A DNA stretch of 32,671 bases, taken from the NCBI RefSeq assembly GCF_009725235.1, contig NZ_WJFC01000149.1:1-32671 (forward strand), written 5' to 3'. The notes under the pieces were generated by a model, which had not been told where the DNA came from, made no database searches, and worked only from the letters and a program-made list of their open reading frames with translations. This DNA is from Scytonema sp. UIC 10036 (GTDB lineage: Bacteria; Cyanobacteriota; Cyanobacteriia; Cyanobacteriales; Nostocaceae). A program made the position numbers and the translations under genes. The number at the start of each line of letters is the position of its first letter. Position 1 is the stretch's first letter. This document shows positions 20,801 through 25,042 of the stretch, one piece after another.

Positions 20801-22194
20801 GTGAAACCGAAAACTACGATTATGACCAAGACGGTCGGTTAACGCTGATTGAAAGAAATGGTCAGACGTTGGATTTAAACCACGATGCATATGACCGTCT
20901 AACAACAGTAGAAAATGAAACGACTGGCGAGACAACACTATATATTTACGATGGTGCTGGTAATAGGGTCAAGGCAGTAGAAGGTAGCCAGGAACGTCGG
21001 TTCTTGGTAGCACCTGCAATGGGTGGTGGCTTAGAGTCTACTGACCTCATCACCGATGGTAGCGGTAATCTGATCGGCAACTATATCTATGGAGGTGGTT
21101 CTAGCCCTTTCATGCGCTTGGACGCTAGCGGTAATGCTGTGTACTACCTGACTGATGCAATGGGTACGGTGATTGGGTTGACTGACGATAGTGGCGCAAG
21201 TACAGGTAAATTCCTCTATGATACATTTGGTAATATCCTGTCGCAAGTAGGTGGTACAGAAGGTGCTTCTGGTGGTGACTTTAGGTTCCAAGGGCAGTGG
21301 TTGGAATCGGATAGTGGGTTGTATCACTTTAGAGCAAGAGATTATGACCCAAATACGGGCTTGTTCTTAAGCCGCGATCCAGTTGACCCAACAGAACAAC
21401 AGCCAGAAAGTTTCAATCCGTACCAGTTCGTGTACAACAACCCGTATATCTATAGCGATCCGACAGGGATGATTACACTGGTAGATATTAACGCCAGTCA
21501 AACAATTCAAAACATATTACAAAATATTCAGCGTGCAACTCTTCGCACAGGTCTTGACTATGCTAAAGATAAGGCAGGTGAAATAGTGGGTAATGTCATT
21601 ATGGGTTACCTTAAATCAGCTTTACCTGGTGTCCCTGACCTGACTAACGCCATTCAAGCTGGAAAAGGACGTTGGTTAGAAAATTTAATCATGAAAGGCG
21701 TTTGCGACATCGTAGGTGCTAGCCAAACACAATGGCTTAATAGCCTATGGATTGAAGTTCCTATTTTACGTGATGGGACTCCTATCGGAAATGGATTTTC
21801 TTGCGGTGCGTTACCAGGCACACCAGAGGGTAATGAACTTTTAGAGAACTACAAAGGTGCTAGACTTAGGTACGATCCATTTGGTCGCAGGTTTAATGCA
21901 AATAAAGCTGATTTTCTCTTCAAAAATGGTCTTCCAACAGAAAATGGGGGTTCTAAGAGTTGGTTGATTGGGGATATCAAAATAAGTTTAGATGAGATGC
22001 ACAGACTTTATACAGAAACCAATAAGAAAAAACAATTTGATGCCATTGCAAACTATGCCAAGAACCGCAAACGAAGTCATGCTCCAATTACAATGTTCAT
22101 TGTAGGTAAAGATGGTCCACAAAGTAAGAAAAATGAATTGCAAAGTAAAGCAATTCGTAAAGGAGTTGTAATGCTGCTTATTTCAATATTTTGA
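2809..22194 (+). CDS. Giant RHS/YD-repeat polymorphic toxin with a PD-(D/E)XK-type nuclease tip
   Basis: This is a 6,461-residue protein if started at ATG 2809, which has AGG 10 nt upstream; an in-frame TTG at 2803 is the alternative. No Sec signal peptide is visible. Order by nucleotide: Ser/Thr/Asn-rich N-terminus (to about 3290); bacterial Ig-like repeats (3290-5190, with the recurring ATDIAGN); a cadherin-like domain (5194-5490); putative-Ig (He_PIG-like) domains (5491-5756 and 6580-7035); a PPC-like array (7036-13550); a second cadherin-like stretch (13551-13905); an unassigned domain beginning GTVYADIDSDGKRD (13915-14750); an SdrD-B-like domain (14790-15020); He_PIG-like modules (15040-17030); a DUF6531-like segment with GNFRLSFTDLSIPVTG and LTRTYDTL (about 17620-17760); YD repeats (about 18150-21250); and the RHS core ending YNNPYIYSDPTGM (to 21471). 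The last 240 residues are the toxin. In RHS proteins the YD shell encloses the toxin, which is released by cleavage near the core. The export route is unknown. Confidence 0.9.
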   Translation: MVRTGSFGSNGASNNDGLLPPSLLESASLVAPLGDNSSIVDLTPKTNSGSDIISKLGEEKSDTTSLNNDSKLDRYPDTNHNYPIRITNDDSPLFNQRQNFTSVPPKQFNLTKFDTTNGQDFLTGGTNDEPMIGTKALDPLLASSHNSLLSLPVTIDVIPPLLTVTALPVELVPGSLTARLIGVVNGTGSAMASLSVQIDDLVATPVSISPLGTFDHLLDFTGLNSGPYTLKVNAADFAGNTSHASFSLTLNLSPTPPAILAALANDTAPSGTTNSDRITYDPTIAGTVKATQRGLYIDVLTGSAPQVNATGNVSITETNHIVSLKAGFDNTPVGSFTDIKAELKSDGSFTLNRTRLDAIYGGSLPDGQHTLHIQAVDKYGVLNNFDVAFTLDTTTAAPTLNLLADSDSGVSNSDRITNNVKPTITGTAEALATVKLFGDGQFIGQTVAASDGTWQLTTPQLADGVHSLSAIATDIAGNTSTNATELQVTVDSTAPQLNLTNPVERASLRPGDKLSGSVNGTGSPVTSLSYRFDNKQPVVVSFSSTGTFDQILDVTGLGNGEHILTITTTDTAGNVTTSSINVTVIVDKEPPVIAAGLMLDTAPNGTTNSDLITFDPTISGTVTDASRVVELRAGLDNTPSANFVDVTALLQADSSFTFNRAQLESIYGGILPDGVHTLHLQALDEYGYQSNIFDFTFTLDSALSAPTFNLETTSDSGTLGDKKTKFETVTLVGQTEANATVVLEQTHAVTTSDSTGKFTFANVSLAIGDNPFTGIATDIAGNEKTFSTTIYRLSPPTAITLVGDTVAENSAPGTVIGELSSTGSDSGDSYTYSLADDGGGRFRIVGNQLLVANGQLLNFESNSEHSITIRSTDASGLSKTEMFTIGVTNVNESPIFTSTPFYTANEGSTYTYNIATIDPDAGDTRTITASNLPTWLNIVDNGDGTATLSGTPTQGIFNIELAATDAAGLKGTQSFIISVNPVSSDSPLVEGNNFTATREVNFTTGATPSVISFKIDPEFDNQDPNFINDAFEVALVDVNGNSLVHTVASGRDAFFNWTEGEQIALGAGTSYNATDRTVSLNLTGITPNTDAKLVFRLVNNDGDTTTSVRISDFVITPAPEGTQLPVQKDFEKQPVQGATPNFNLLSDVSQSFGAEYHRTTFNADTKLLYADIAVRNAGSYSIDAPVLVGITNISDPGVIVRNWDGLTPEGIPYYDFSSLVADSKLDPNELSAQRSLVFYNPLGVQFTYDLVVLAQLNSAPVIETKPNTEIIGGQSYRYDVKATDPNSDVLTYKLLVYPEGMTVDAKTGVITWDTVATNRGNHAVYLEVSDSRGGVTTQQWTLSVIDAPPNRPPIFTSTPVVDAAINTPYQYDADAIDLDADNLTYKLALGPEGMTVDPTTGEVKWTPPSVMVFGDTVLGRINNPGEQDAFTFSMVSGQRIYFDSLKFSGNYWEWAVQIYSPSGQLVVNSDARYEGPLNLTETGNYRLVIDGNGSTTNDYGFSLLDLDVVPIAPMDSNETGVLNPGSEDDVYRFTGIAGQRLYFDRLSNNTNLDWVLYDAGNQVILSNNWNDMEIDLPVDGEYILALRGKDSINRNVPYTFRIITPNTNHSSLELGSNNNPYIVSGKISEKGEQDVYTFTGSIGQRLSFDTITNGHYTNRAYLYSPSGITIFNRDLSQDNVGLFTLTENGTYRLLIDGNGESTDAYSFSMLNVGLAPVIGLDTERSGRLDPGQRTHFYQFEGSANQQLFFDSLKDVPNTHWDLVGPGNQVLYSTSMSSDFEVTLSSAGTYTLAIYGFNGSPVDYDFQIITPNTNHSSLELGSNNNPYIVSGKISEKGEQDVYTFTGSIGQRLSFDTITNGHYTNRAYLYSPSGITIFNRDLSQDNVGLFTLTENGTYRLLIDGNGESTDAYSFSMLNVGLAPVIGLDTERSGRLDPGQRTHFYQFEGSANQQLFFDSLKDVPNTHWDLVGPGNQVLYSTSMSSDFEVTLSSAGTYTLAIYGFNGSPVDYDFQIITPNTNHSSLELGSNNNPYIVSGKISEKGEQDVYTFTGSIGQRLSFDTITNGHYTNRAYLYSPSGITIFNRDLSQDNVGLFTLTENGTYRLLIDGNGESTDAYSFSMLNVGLAPVIGLDTERSGRLDPGQRTHFYQFEGSANQQLFFDSLKDVPNTHWDLVGPGNQVLYSTSMSSDFEVTLSSGGTYTLAIYGFNGSPVDYQFKVKELAPGTTTIPVSPSITSGRIVSDTIREAGEKHTYTFTGTVGQQLFYDALGGESFNLSLYDPSGRQIYNVDSRYDRGPDDGLTLEMDGTYRVVIDGDGTNTGNYKFRFLDKAAAPTFALDTNEIGKFDNGGIESYLYRFTVTDKQYLYFDAKAGGFPNSWILYGPGGDYLTSQYIYNDDERWLAAGEYLLVMQGNGSLDINYQMQIVTPELVTRTMTVGTIVSDTIKEAGEQDTYTFTGTIGQQLYYDALGGEPFNLSLYDPSGRKIYTADSRYDRGPNGGLTLEMDGTYRVVIDGDGANTGNYKFRFLDKAAAPTFALDTNEIGKFDNGGIESYLYRFTVTDKQYLYFDAKAGGFPNSWILYGPGGDYLTSQYIYNDDERWLAAGEYLLVMQGNGSLDINYQMQIVTPELVTRSRSVGSIVTGMLDEAGEQDTYTFSGTVGQQLYYDALNTNNPGFTVRFYSPSGSEIYSAAVQNDGDSTAGLTLSETGTYQLVVDGNGEATGDYNFRLLNYLDAFELTFENNVTQLRTGSFGTDKRETDIYRFNGTQGQYIYIDNIGGSYYDYWTLYGPGGQVVTGNRVGHDGELALPATGEYVLAMSGSGEGNADYTFKVVTPEFQTTFLEQLNQPVSGTISLPGQNNTYTFTGIAGQQLYYDALNTNNPGFTVRFYSPSGREIYNASVQDDRDSTVGLTLSETGTYQLVVDGNGEATGDYNFRLLNYLDAFELTFENNVTQLRTGSFGTDKRETDIYRFNGTQGQYIYIDNIGGSYDDYWTLYRPGGQVVTGNRAYYDGELALPATGEYMLAMYGSGSGNADYTFKVTTPELKTTFLEQLNLPVSGTIKLPGENDTYTFNGTIGQRLFFDGWSGSSSIRGKLISPTGVEILNNATDADSAPLTLTEAGIYRLVIDGDTDTTGNYSFRLSDIAMTTALQMGTAISNSLSPGHEVDLYQFIGSAGQQLSFNLDAESWSGASWVLYGIDNQVLASPAQWSPDFNVMLKANGLYTLAIHGSSSEAVNYNFTVTDNTPSKVATTGLGAVQNGTISANNVTTQTFTASAGTRIYFDSQLANNAPLIARLMNPDGTEVFTISTSTDSEPIQLQQTGTYTLLIQGTDDTATGNYQFAVIDLPTETPSLRGDRRVLQFSAEVTKPLEPGRLMHDYSFTGVAGQQLFYDGMFADGATVGTDTVTARLISPSGNIIFNPGYLEGYSTADVGPFTLTETGTYNLLLSGEKDTPTEYRFRLWDLADARSMELNKQVKENLLRGNDTNLYKFTGTAGQRLYFDGISGSDARWKLYRPGDRLVLADNYITDDFELLLPTDGEYILAVSGYGNTPTQYGFQVISTKAAASIVTPGEGESNKSGEDSGTYRVRIDVTDGRGGKAIQDYKIRVAPEPGNHAPTIITDGVKAGFNGWRYVYDVDADDADGDTLTYRLMDAPRAMFIDDVTGKIIWSSPEVGTHQVTVRVEDGRGGVDTQTIDLVISDTVPGTVKGTVYADIDSDGKRDLTNPNNMTPDNRVVIGETFKDIYTAYNLGTPNGVPHMLGGMTFKRNADGTVDYNTILIGGAADSCGGVIMELKVQRGDGGHIVGFDDDDESATPYVANYYAYAPYIDAGLVYYTSSHKLLASSVKGSLRGLQEVPEGLAGAGQLKSTGANNTFSTVNYSADGSITSIEIETTVGDRPGGFVYMPVTAPKFENGASLLLAEWNSDSINAYEVDSEGNPIASTKQLFVGNYDGATGAVIDPVTGDLLFNAMGGENNVMVVRSLGKPGANESGLANWLVYVDADADGVRDADELFTYTDAQGNYSFTLAPGTYRIAQEVQPGWTQTAPTQPNYWSVTIAASDKKFGVDFGNTNSVLSGENVAPEFTSTPVTSVTVGEKLLYRATAVDLNADELTFELVLKPEGMAVAPNGTISWRPSNDQVGKHQVIVRVNDGNGGINLQAFEVEVLQGNRAPVFTSIAPDIAHVRETKLFSYQAKALDLDGDTITYSLVVDAPNTPTGLEINSTTGQVEWTPTAALRGGSLNPGYTEGIEPWQILIRATDGKGGEAFQSLSVIVDPLVTDPTDPTSTINRAPEITSKPRTSTRLGNSYLYKIEATDPDGDAISYSLLSKPEGMTISDGVIVWTPTPDQFGNNSVVLRVSDSQAVVEQSFTINVTNLAVNRAPSITSTPNTLTNLEKEYQYNLSGSDPDGDLLLWSLSAAPSGMVIDARSGALRWNPTSTQIGEHTVAVQLTDALGGYTTQEFTLEVTGINAPPAIVSNPVTRAALNQPYTYTVVASDPENDALSFNLGTTPSGMTIDDNGAIQWTPQGTQVGSHSVEVFVTDALGATSTQTYTIVVSETAINNAPVITSTPVFLASVGSAYNYQVVAQDENAGDTLVYQLLSKPDGINIEINPNTGLLTWNNPIAGSYKIAVGVMDTHGEGAAQGFTLTARANHAPVIQSNPVLSATPGSTYAYDVIAPDADGDKLSYSLDIASRDKGITLDSLGRLRWTPNISNVGSHHVVLTVSDGNGGVTQQEYDLSVTADTIAPHVRLIANYDLVNLGETVIFQARATDNIQVAGLQLLINDTPVMLDGNGMARFTPTTAGTIRAVAVATDTAGNIGRATFDVAAIDTSDVNAPVVSLNLGTYAGSLVTAPIDIKGSLSDDGQLDYYKLLVAPVASGEFKEILFVDNPNAIADGVLGKFDPSLLQNDSYILRLEVADNGGNISYSEEVVDVAGDLKLGNFRLSFTDLSIPVTGIPITLTRTYDTLTSGMTDDFGYGWRMEFRDTDLRTSLRPPTEEDQLIGYQSAFKDGTRVYITLPGGKREAFTFKPTVDPVFKYLATASDEIDEDPYVYKPAFVGDKGVTSTLTVKDARILHKAGSNEYVGLNGGVPYNPADINFGNIYVLATKDGIVYEIDAQTGDLLTITDTNGNKLTYSDAGIVSSTGKQITFERDALGRIASVKDPMGELVRYEYNAQGDLMSVTDQENFKTQFIYDQQRQHYLKEIIDPLNRTGAKVEYDDDGRLKKTLNATGNSVEIDYDPANSLQTALDANGNPTTYEYDTRGNVVRVVDALGHQTQMKYDDDNNLLQVTNANNLVTKYEYDEFGNLKSRTEEYCGCPTVVPGVTYYTYDKYGNMTTLVTPTGASMTMDYDRFGNLLAMKDGLGNVIQSFTYDAVGQVETETDSTGTTTYQYDDFGNVVTTIDADGGVTTSEYYADGKLKRMVEDMGTPGDTSDDEVSTFEYDKLGREKFADYGNGIWVKYDYEGAGGDWTKLEAPTIGKMERKLTADGKLAGWVTPDGGTPTFKYDIAGRLYRETDASGNDVTEYGYDAAGRLTSVKDLRTGATTTKKYDAGGRNTEEIDALNGFTRYFYDPKTGKLTSTERGSYIKDASGQLVENPTVQKQVYRYEYNGLQTTVIDPLNRRTTSVLNDYYLPTETIYTTGQREKTSYLYANNLQEAKDYPTKIVDIGGNDRDFTYDELGRLKTATDLGNGKYTYDYGDDGLAKITSPTLETLQYGYDDLGNLAKVTYGDSTFKQMTYRTSDNHLETITLPSGETITYQYNDAGQVSLQISSTSGAVSFTYTEEGAVKTMTDSIGTTTYRYDSNNRLQGMDYANGSSISYTYDIVGRLKTLTEKGSAHATTYTTEYDYDSFGNLSWVKDPAGGITTMKYDVVNRLQERTLPNGVKTTYEYDNLDRVKSIVHTNAQGTVLASVTYERLGIGEPSKITREDGSYVMLKYDNALRVEKESYYNAAGQMLNETSYTYDASGKRQVQSTSGGERTFNYTDGYQLDTVTETGETENYDYDQDGRLTLIERNGQTLDLNHDAYDRLTTVENETTGETTLYIYDGAGNRVKAVEGSQERRFLVAPAMGGGLESTDLITDGSGNLIGNYIYGGGSSPFMRLDASGNAVYYLTDAMGTVIGLTDDSGASTGKFLYDTFGNILSQVGGTEGASGGDFRFQGQWLESDSGLYHFRARDYDPNTGLFLSRDPVDPTEQQPESFNPYQFVYNNPYIYSDPTGMITLVDINASQTIQNILQNIQRATLRTGLDYAKDKAGEIVGNVIMGYLKSALPGVPDLTNAIQAGKGRWLENLIMKGVCDIVGASQTQWLNSLWIEVPILRDGTPIGNGFSCGALPGTPEGNELLENYKGARLRYDPFGRRFNANKADFLFKNGLPTENGGSKSWLIGDIKISLDEMHRLYTETNKKKQFDAIANYAKNRKRSHAPITMFIVGKDGPQSKKNELQSKAIRKGVVMLLISIF
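7612..9447 (+). repeat. Three tandem 615-bp repeats, nearly identical in DNA
   Basis: The unit beginning ATTATTACCCCAAACACAAA recurs with a period of exactly 615 bp (205 codons) at 7612, 8227 and 8842. By eye the first two copies are identical at every base. The third diverges only in its last ~55 bases (for example AGCGCAGGT becomes AGCGGAGGC near 9393). The period is a multiple of three, so the reading frame is kept. Confidence 0.9.
9500..10710 (+). repeat. Tandem 600-bp repeat pair in the PPC array
   Basis: Two 200-codon units with a 600-bp period. The stretch from 9779 to about 10102 matches 10379 to about 10702 base for base; the first halves of the units differ at scattered positions, such as ESFNLSLYDPSGRQ against EPFNLSLYDPSGRK. 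Confidence 0.85.
10710..11950 (+). repeat. Tandem 624-bp repeat pair in the PPC array
   Basis: Two 208-codon units with a 624-bp period. The block starting ACTGTACTACGATGCGCTTA occurs at 10791 and 11415. The following ~350 bases are nearly identical, with clustered differences around the polymorphic strands (for example VQNDGDSTAG against VQDDRDSTVG). Confidence 0.85.
21472..22194 (+). other. C-terminal toxin domain 1, PD-(D/E)XK-like
   Basis: This is the variable tip after the RHS core, about 240 residues. Motifs in order: an amphipathic helical linker; LENLIMKGV; WIEVPI; NKADFLF, with Asp at residue 6368; SWLIGDIKIS, with Asp 6389 and Lys 6391 (numbered from ATG 2809); and QFDAIANYA. The Asp, then about 20 residues, then Asp-X-Lys on hydrophobic strands fits the restriction-endonuclease-like fold used by many polymorphic toxins that cut nucleic acid. 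The second tip (30426-31151) conserves exactly these positions while most other residues differ. Confidence 0.65.
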
Positions 22195-22206
22195 GTTCGT
22201 GATTCT

Positions 22207-22250
22207 GTGGAGTGAGAATTAATGCTTGCTCCACGTAAAAAAGTTTTTTT
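22207..22250 (+). terminator. Hairpin plus T-run between toxin and immunity genes
   Basis: GTGGAGTGAG (22207-22216) pairs with CTTGCTCCAC (22225-22234), with two G-T wobbles and an 8-nt loop. A 7-T run follows at 22244-22250. The gap from stem to T-run (9 nt) is long for a strong intrinsic terminator, so partial read-through into the ankyrin gene is plausible. Confidence 0.5.
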
Positions 22251-22296
22251 GTATTGATTTCAACAATTAACTAGTTATTCTTAAAAGAAGAATAAT

Positions 22297-23220
22297 ATGC
22301 TAGAAGACAATAAAAAGGATTTAGAAGAATTTGACAAAACCCTATTTTCAGCAATTAAAAATAGCGAACTTGAAAAAATTCAAAATACAATCATCAAAGG
22401 TGTTAATTTAGAGCAACCTGGATATGAGGAATTAACTCCTTTACAATTAGCGTTAACTCTTGGAAATCTTGAAATCGTTAAGATTTTGACTAACGCTGGT
22501 GTAAATGTGAATAATGCAGTAAATGGTTGTTCACCCTTAGAAATAGCTGCTAGTTCTGGGAAAATTCAAATCGTAAAATTTCTGCTTGAATCTGGAGCTA
22601 ACCTAAATTCTCAAAACTTATCTGAATGGACTCCTTTGATGGTAGCTATTGATGCTGGCTGTGATGATATTGCTCGTCTGTTAATTGATGCCGGAGCGGA
22701 TATCAATATAATTAACGACGATAATCATACAGCATTGAATATTGCTTTAAGAGAAAACCGATGGAAACTAGTTGAATATTTATTGCCCTTATTATCTTTA
22801 GACGAACAAAAGTATGCTGAAGAACAACTTCAATATCGAAGATTTCACCAAGGAAAAAGATTATTAGCAGCGACTAGAAAGGGAAAGACAGATATAGTTA
22901 AAAAGGTTTTAAAAACAGAAATAAATATTGAAGATATAGGTGCTGCACTAATTTTAGCTTCTAATGAAGGGTATAAAGATATAGTTGGTCTCTTGCTAGA
23001 AAGTAATATAGATGTGAATTATTCTGATAAGAATGAGTGTAATGCTCTCATGTACGCAGTAAAAAATGGTCATCTAGAAATAGTCAATATTCTATTGAAA
23101 GCTGGTGCAAATTCCAATTTAAAGAATAAAGAAGGGTATACAGCACTTACTTACGCGCAAAAATCTGGGCATACTGAAATTGAAAATTTACTTTTAGGCA
23201 CAGATGTATTGAGACAATAA
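22297..23220 (+). CDS. Ankyrin-repeat protein, likely immunity to toxin 1
   Basis: This 307-residue soluble protein has ankyrin repeats in two blocks: residues about 45-150 (for example TPLQLALTLGNLEIVKILTN, then SPLEIAASSGKIQIVKFLLE) and about 205-300 (NALMYAVKNGHLEIVNILLK). A non-ankyrin linker around residues 155-190 contains YLLPLLSLDEQKYAEEQLQY. It starts 102 bp after the toxin gene, on the same strand. Ankyrin proteins are a known class of immunity proteins in polymorphic toxin systems, and an ankyrin gene follows both toxin tips in this window, so it most likely binds and blocks the nuclease tip. The start has only a weak purine-rich site (AAGAAG, ending at 22290). Its base composition is more AT-rich than the rhs gene. 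Confidence 0.8.
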   Translation: MLEDNKKDLEEFDKTLFSAIKNSELEKIQNTIIKGVNLEQPGYEELTPLQLALTLGNLEIVKILTNAGVNVNNAVNGCSPLEIAASSGKIQIVKFLLESGANLNSQNLSEWTPLMVAIDAGCDDIARLLIDAGADINIINDDNHTALNIALRENRWKLVEYLLPLLSLDEQKYAEEQLQYRRFHQGKRLLAATRKGKTDIVKKVLKTEINIEDIGAALILASNEGYKDIVGLLLESNIDVNYSDKNECNALMYAVKNGHLEIVNILLKAGANSNLKNKEGYTALTYAQKSGHTEIENLLLGTDVLRQ

Positions 23221-23272
23221 AGTCTGACACTGGCGTAGCCCAAAAGCCAAGGACAAACGCATTTCAATAGAC

Positions 23273-23571
23273 TGTACAAAGAAAATGATTAGCTGAACTG
23301 GAGAATAATTAGTTGAACTAGAGAATAATTAGCTGAACGAGAGCAGAGGTACGCGCTCGCGCTACAATATGACGGTTGTGTTTGCTACAGCCACAATCCA
23401 CAAAGTTTTGCTGTAACACCAGTTCAAGTTTTTATTCTCCTAGCTCAAACTTATGTATGTAGAATAAAACTGCCGAGTCTAGGTAATTATTTTTGAGTGT
23501 GTCCTGAACTAGGGACGTAAAATTCGCGCTTTGGGAGCATCTTAAGTTCAGCTAACTATTCTCGTTGTACA
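23273..23571. mobile_element. 299-bp non-autonomous Tn7-like element (MITE)
   Basis: Both ends are TGTACA. The flanking 5-mer is TAGAC on both sides (23268-23272 and 23572-23576), a target-site duplication. The terminal inverted repeats match at 23 of the first 27 positions (left TGTACAAAGAAAATGATTAG, right in reverse TGTACAACGAGAATAGTTAG). The left end has three head-to-tail 20-bp repeats (23281-23300, 23301-23320, 23321-23340; consensus GAGAATAATTAGCTGAACTA). The right end carries inverted copies at 23544-23563 and, more degenerate, at 23420-23439. No ORF is present. The 5-bp duplication, TGT/ACA termini and repeated subterminal sites are the pattern recognised by TnsB/TniA-type transposases (Tn7, Tn5053, CRISPR-associated transposons). 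The superfamily assignment is inference; the structure is directly visible. Confidence 0.8.
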
Positions 23572-23648
23572 TAGACTCGTCCGAAATATGATTTTGGTGC
23601 AAAAAAATGGTAGAAAGTAAAGTTGACCCTCTACCAAGACTTAATTAA

Positions 23649-23880
23649 ATGATTAGTACATTCGATTATATACAAAAGTACCCCTCGCGCACAAAACAAG
23701 TTTTGGGTATAAGTTATGACCAATTTACTGACAAAAGTAAATTGCGCTAAACAACTTCATGAAGAAGAAAAGTTTAAACTAGAACAACAAAAAGTTAGAA
23801 TACATCGTCGTGGAGGTGGACGCAAAGAATTGTTATCCATACCAGAACAAGTATGTTTGTGTTTATTCTACCTAAGATTG
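23649..23880 (+). pseudogene. IS5-like transposase, N-terminal relic with frameshift
   Basis: ATG 23649 opens a frame reading DYIQKYPSRTKQVLGISYDQ, which hits a stop (TAA) near 23744. The +1-shifted frame continues as LEQQKVRIHRRGGGRKELL followed by SIPEQVCLCLFYLR. Together these are the N-terminus and helix-turn-helix of the IS5-type (DDE_Tnp_4-like) transposases common in cyanobacteria. Homology stops at about 23880, where IS66-like sequence of the opposite strand begins, so the whole catalytic domain is lost. Confidence 0.7.
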
Positions 23881-24126
23881 CGGGAGCAAAGAAGGAGGAG
23901 ATTGATGACCACGAGCAGCAGCAATGGCAAGGGTCAGATATTCAAGGACATCACGATGTTGAGACTGAAGAGTTGTAACCACAGTCAACATTCGAGTCAC
24001 AAAAGTACTCCCTGCTAGAGTTTGAGAACCAAAACTGGTACGTCGCTAGATAACGGCAGGGCGAATAGCTCTTTCAGCAGCATTATTCGTCGGTTCCACA
24101 CCCTCTGTTGTCACAAAAAGCCACAT
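23872..24126 (-). pseudogene. IS66-family transposase, C-terminal relic
   Basis: Read on the minus strand, the frame gives VTTEGVEPTNNAAERAIRPA, then an in-frame TAG where the family usually has Trp, then RRTSFGSQTLAGSTFVTRML, ending SPPSLLPQS and a stop at 23872-23874. The EPTNNxAERAxRPAVI and SxxGSxFVxRMLTV signatures are those of the C-terminal end of IS66 transposases. It abuts or overlaps the IS5-like relic by a few bases, a junction of two dead insertion sequences. Confidence 0.75.
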
Positions 24127-24500
24127 CGCCTATGGGTTTGCAGATAACGTGAAATTTTGGGAACGAGTTTACAGGGGTTTCAGCCGCCGACCGTCGCGCA
24201 TAAAGTGAAATCGGTTGTGGGACAAAGGTCTTAGCCTTCTAGCGCATTCGCGCATAAATTGCCATTTTGCATCTAATCACGGAAATTCACGGAATTTTGG
24301 AGAATACTAATAATATTTTCTACCTAAAAATCCGGACATTCCATAGAAAAGCTGCTTGACTCCCTTCCGAACGAGAGTGCGTTGGCGATGCGATAGCTTC
24401 GCTTGCGCCAAAGGCGATCGCACCTTAAAAGTGTTTTTTTAAAAGCATTTGGGCTAGAGTTAAATCCACGCGATTTATCAATTAGTCGGGGGTTTTAATC
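24127..24500. other. 374-bp gap, repeat debris
   Basis: No gene is visible. TCGCGCATAAA occurs directly repeated at 24194-24204 and 24248-24258, in a stretch that could be the edge of another insertion element. A HIP1 octamer (GCGATCGC) lies near 24414-24421. The promoter of the orphan ankyrin gene would have to be here, but none is convincing. Confidence 0.5.
24382..24411. repeat. Cyanobacterial-type short hairpin repeat
   Basis: TTGGCG (24382-24387) pairs with CGCCAA (24406-24411) and, inside, GCGA pairs with TCGC. This GC-rich nested palindrome next to a HIP1 site resembles the dispersed short repeats of Nostocales genomes. Confidence 0.5.
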
Positions 24501-25010
24501 ATGCGTAAGTTTGTAGCAGCTATAAAATCTGGTGATGTAACTAAATTACATCAACTTATTGCTAGCGATAAAACTAGTATCAAGGAAGCAAGTGGAACAA
24601 TAATTTTAAGTGAAGCTGTCCGCGAGAATAATGTAGAAATTGTTCGCTTATTAATTGAGTTAGGGGCTGAAGTTAATGATGAAGATAGGGTACTTTATGA
24701 TAATGAGACACCTTTAGCTATAGCAGCTTCTAAAGGAAATTTGGCAATGCTGAAATTACTGATTGAAGCAGGCGCAGTTGTAAATATTCCCTTAAAAGAC
24801 CCTGAATATTGGACACCACTAATGTGCGCTGTAAGCAGTGGTAATTTTGATGCCGTCAAACTCTTGGTTGAAGCAGGTGCAGATGTAAATGAAATAAGAG
24901 ATGGCGGAAACTTTCCTTTGGCAGTAGCTGCTAACTGCGATTATCAAGAAATTTTTGCTTATTTAGCTCCTTTAACAAATCCAGAATTACGACAGCAGGT
25001 CGAAACTTAG
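24501..25010 (+). CDS. Orphan ankyrin-repeat (immunity-like) protein, truncated
   Basis: This 169-residue protein has about four ankyrin repeats (for example TPLAIAASKGNLAMLKLLIE, and TPLMCAVSSGNFDAVKLLVE followed by AGADVN). It ends in IFAYLAPLTNPELRQQVET. The same linker occurs in the middle of the 362-residue ankyrin protein at 31277 (FNYLAPLSSPEIREQVAK), where a second ankyrin block follows. This gene therefore appears to have lost its C-terminal half. Homology to the rhs gene starts only 33 bp after its stop, marking a rearrangement junction at about 25011-25042. No toxin remains upstream of it: it looks like an orphan immunity gene. Confidence 0.7.
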   Translation: MRKFVAAIKSGDVTKLHQLIASDKTSIKEASGTIILSEAVRENNVEIVRLLIELGAEVNDEDRVLYDNETPLAIAASKGNLAMLKLLIEAGAVVNIPLKDPEYWTPLMCAVSSGNFDAVKLLVEAGADVNEIRDGGNFPLAVAANCDYQEIFAYLAPLTNPELRQQVET

Positions 25011-25042
25011 TTTTGAAACCAAGGTTTAGCAAGACGGACAAG

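Noticed and set aside
23281..23340. Three 20-bp tandem repeats as a CRISPR array
   Set aside because: There are no spacers between units, the units are 20 bp, and inverted copies lie at the other end of a TGTACA-bounded element; transposase-binding sites fit better.
23716..24018. 100-codon ORF taken as one protein
   Set aside because: It joins the IS5-like helix-turn-helix to antisense IS66-like sequence, so it is a chance fusion of two relics.
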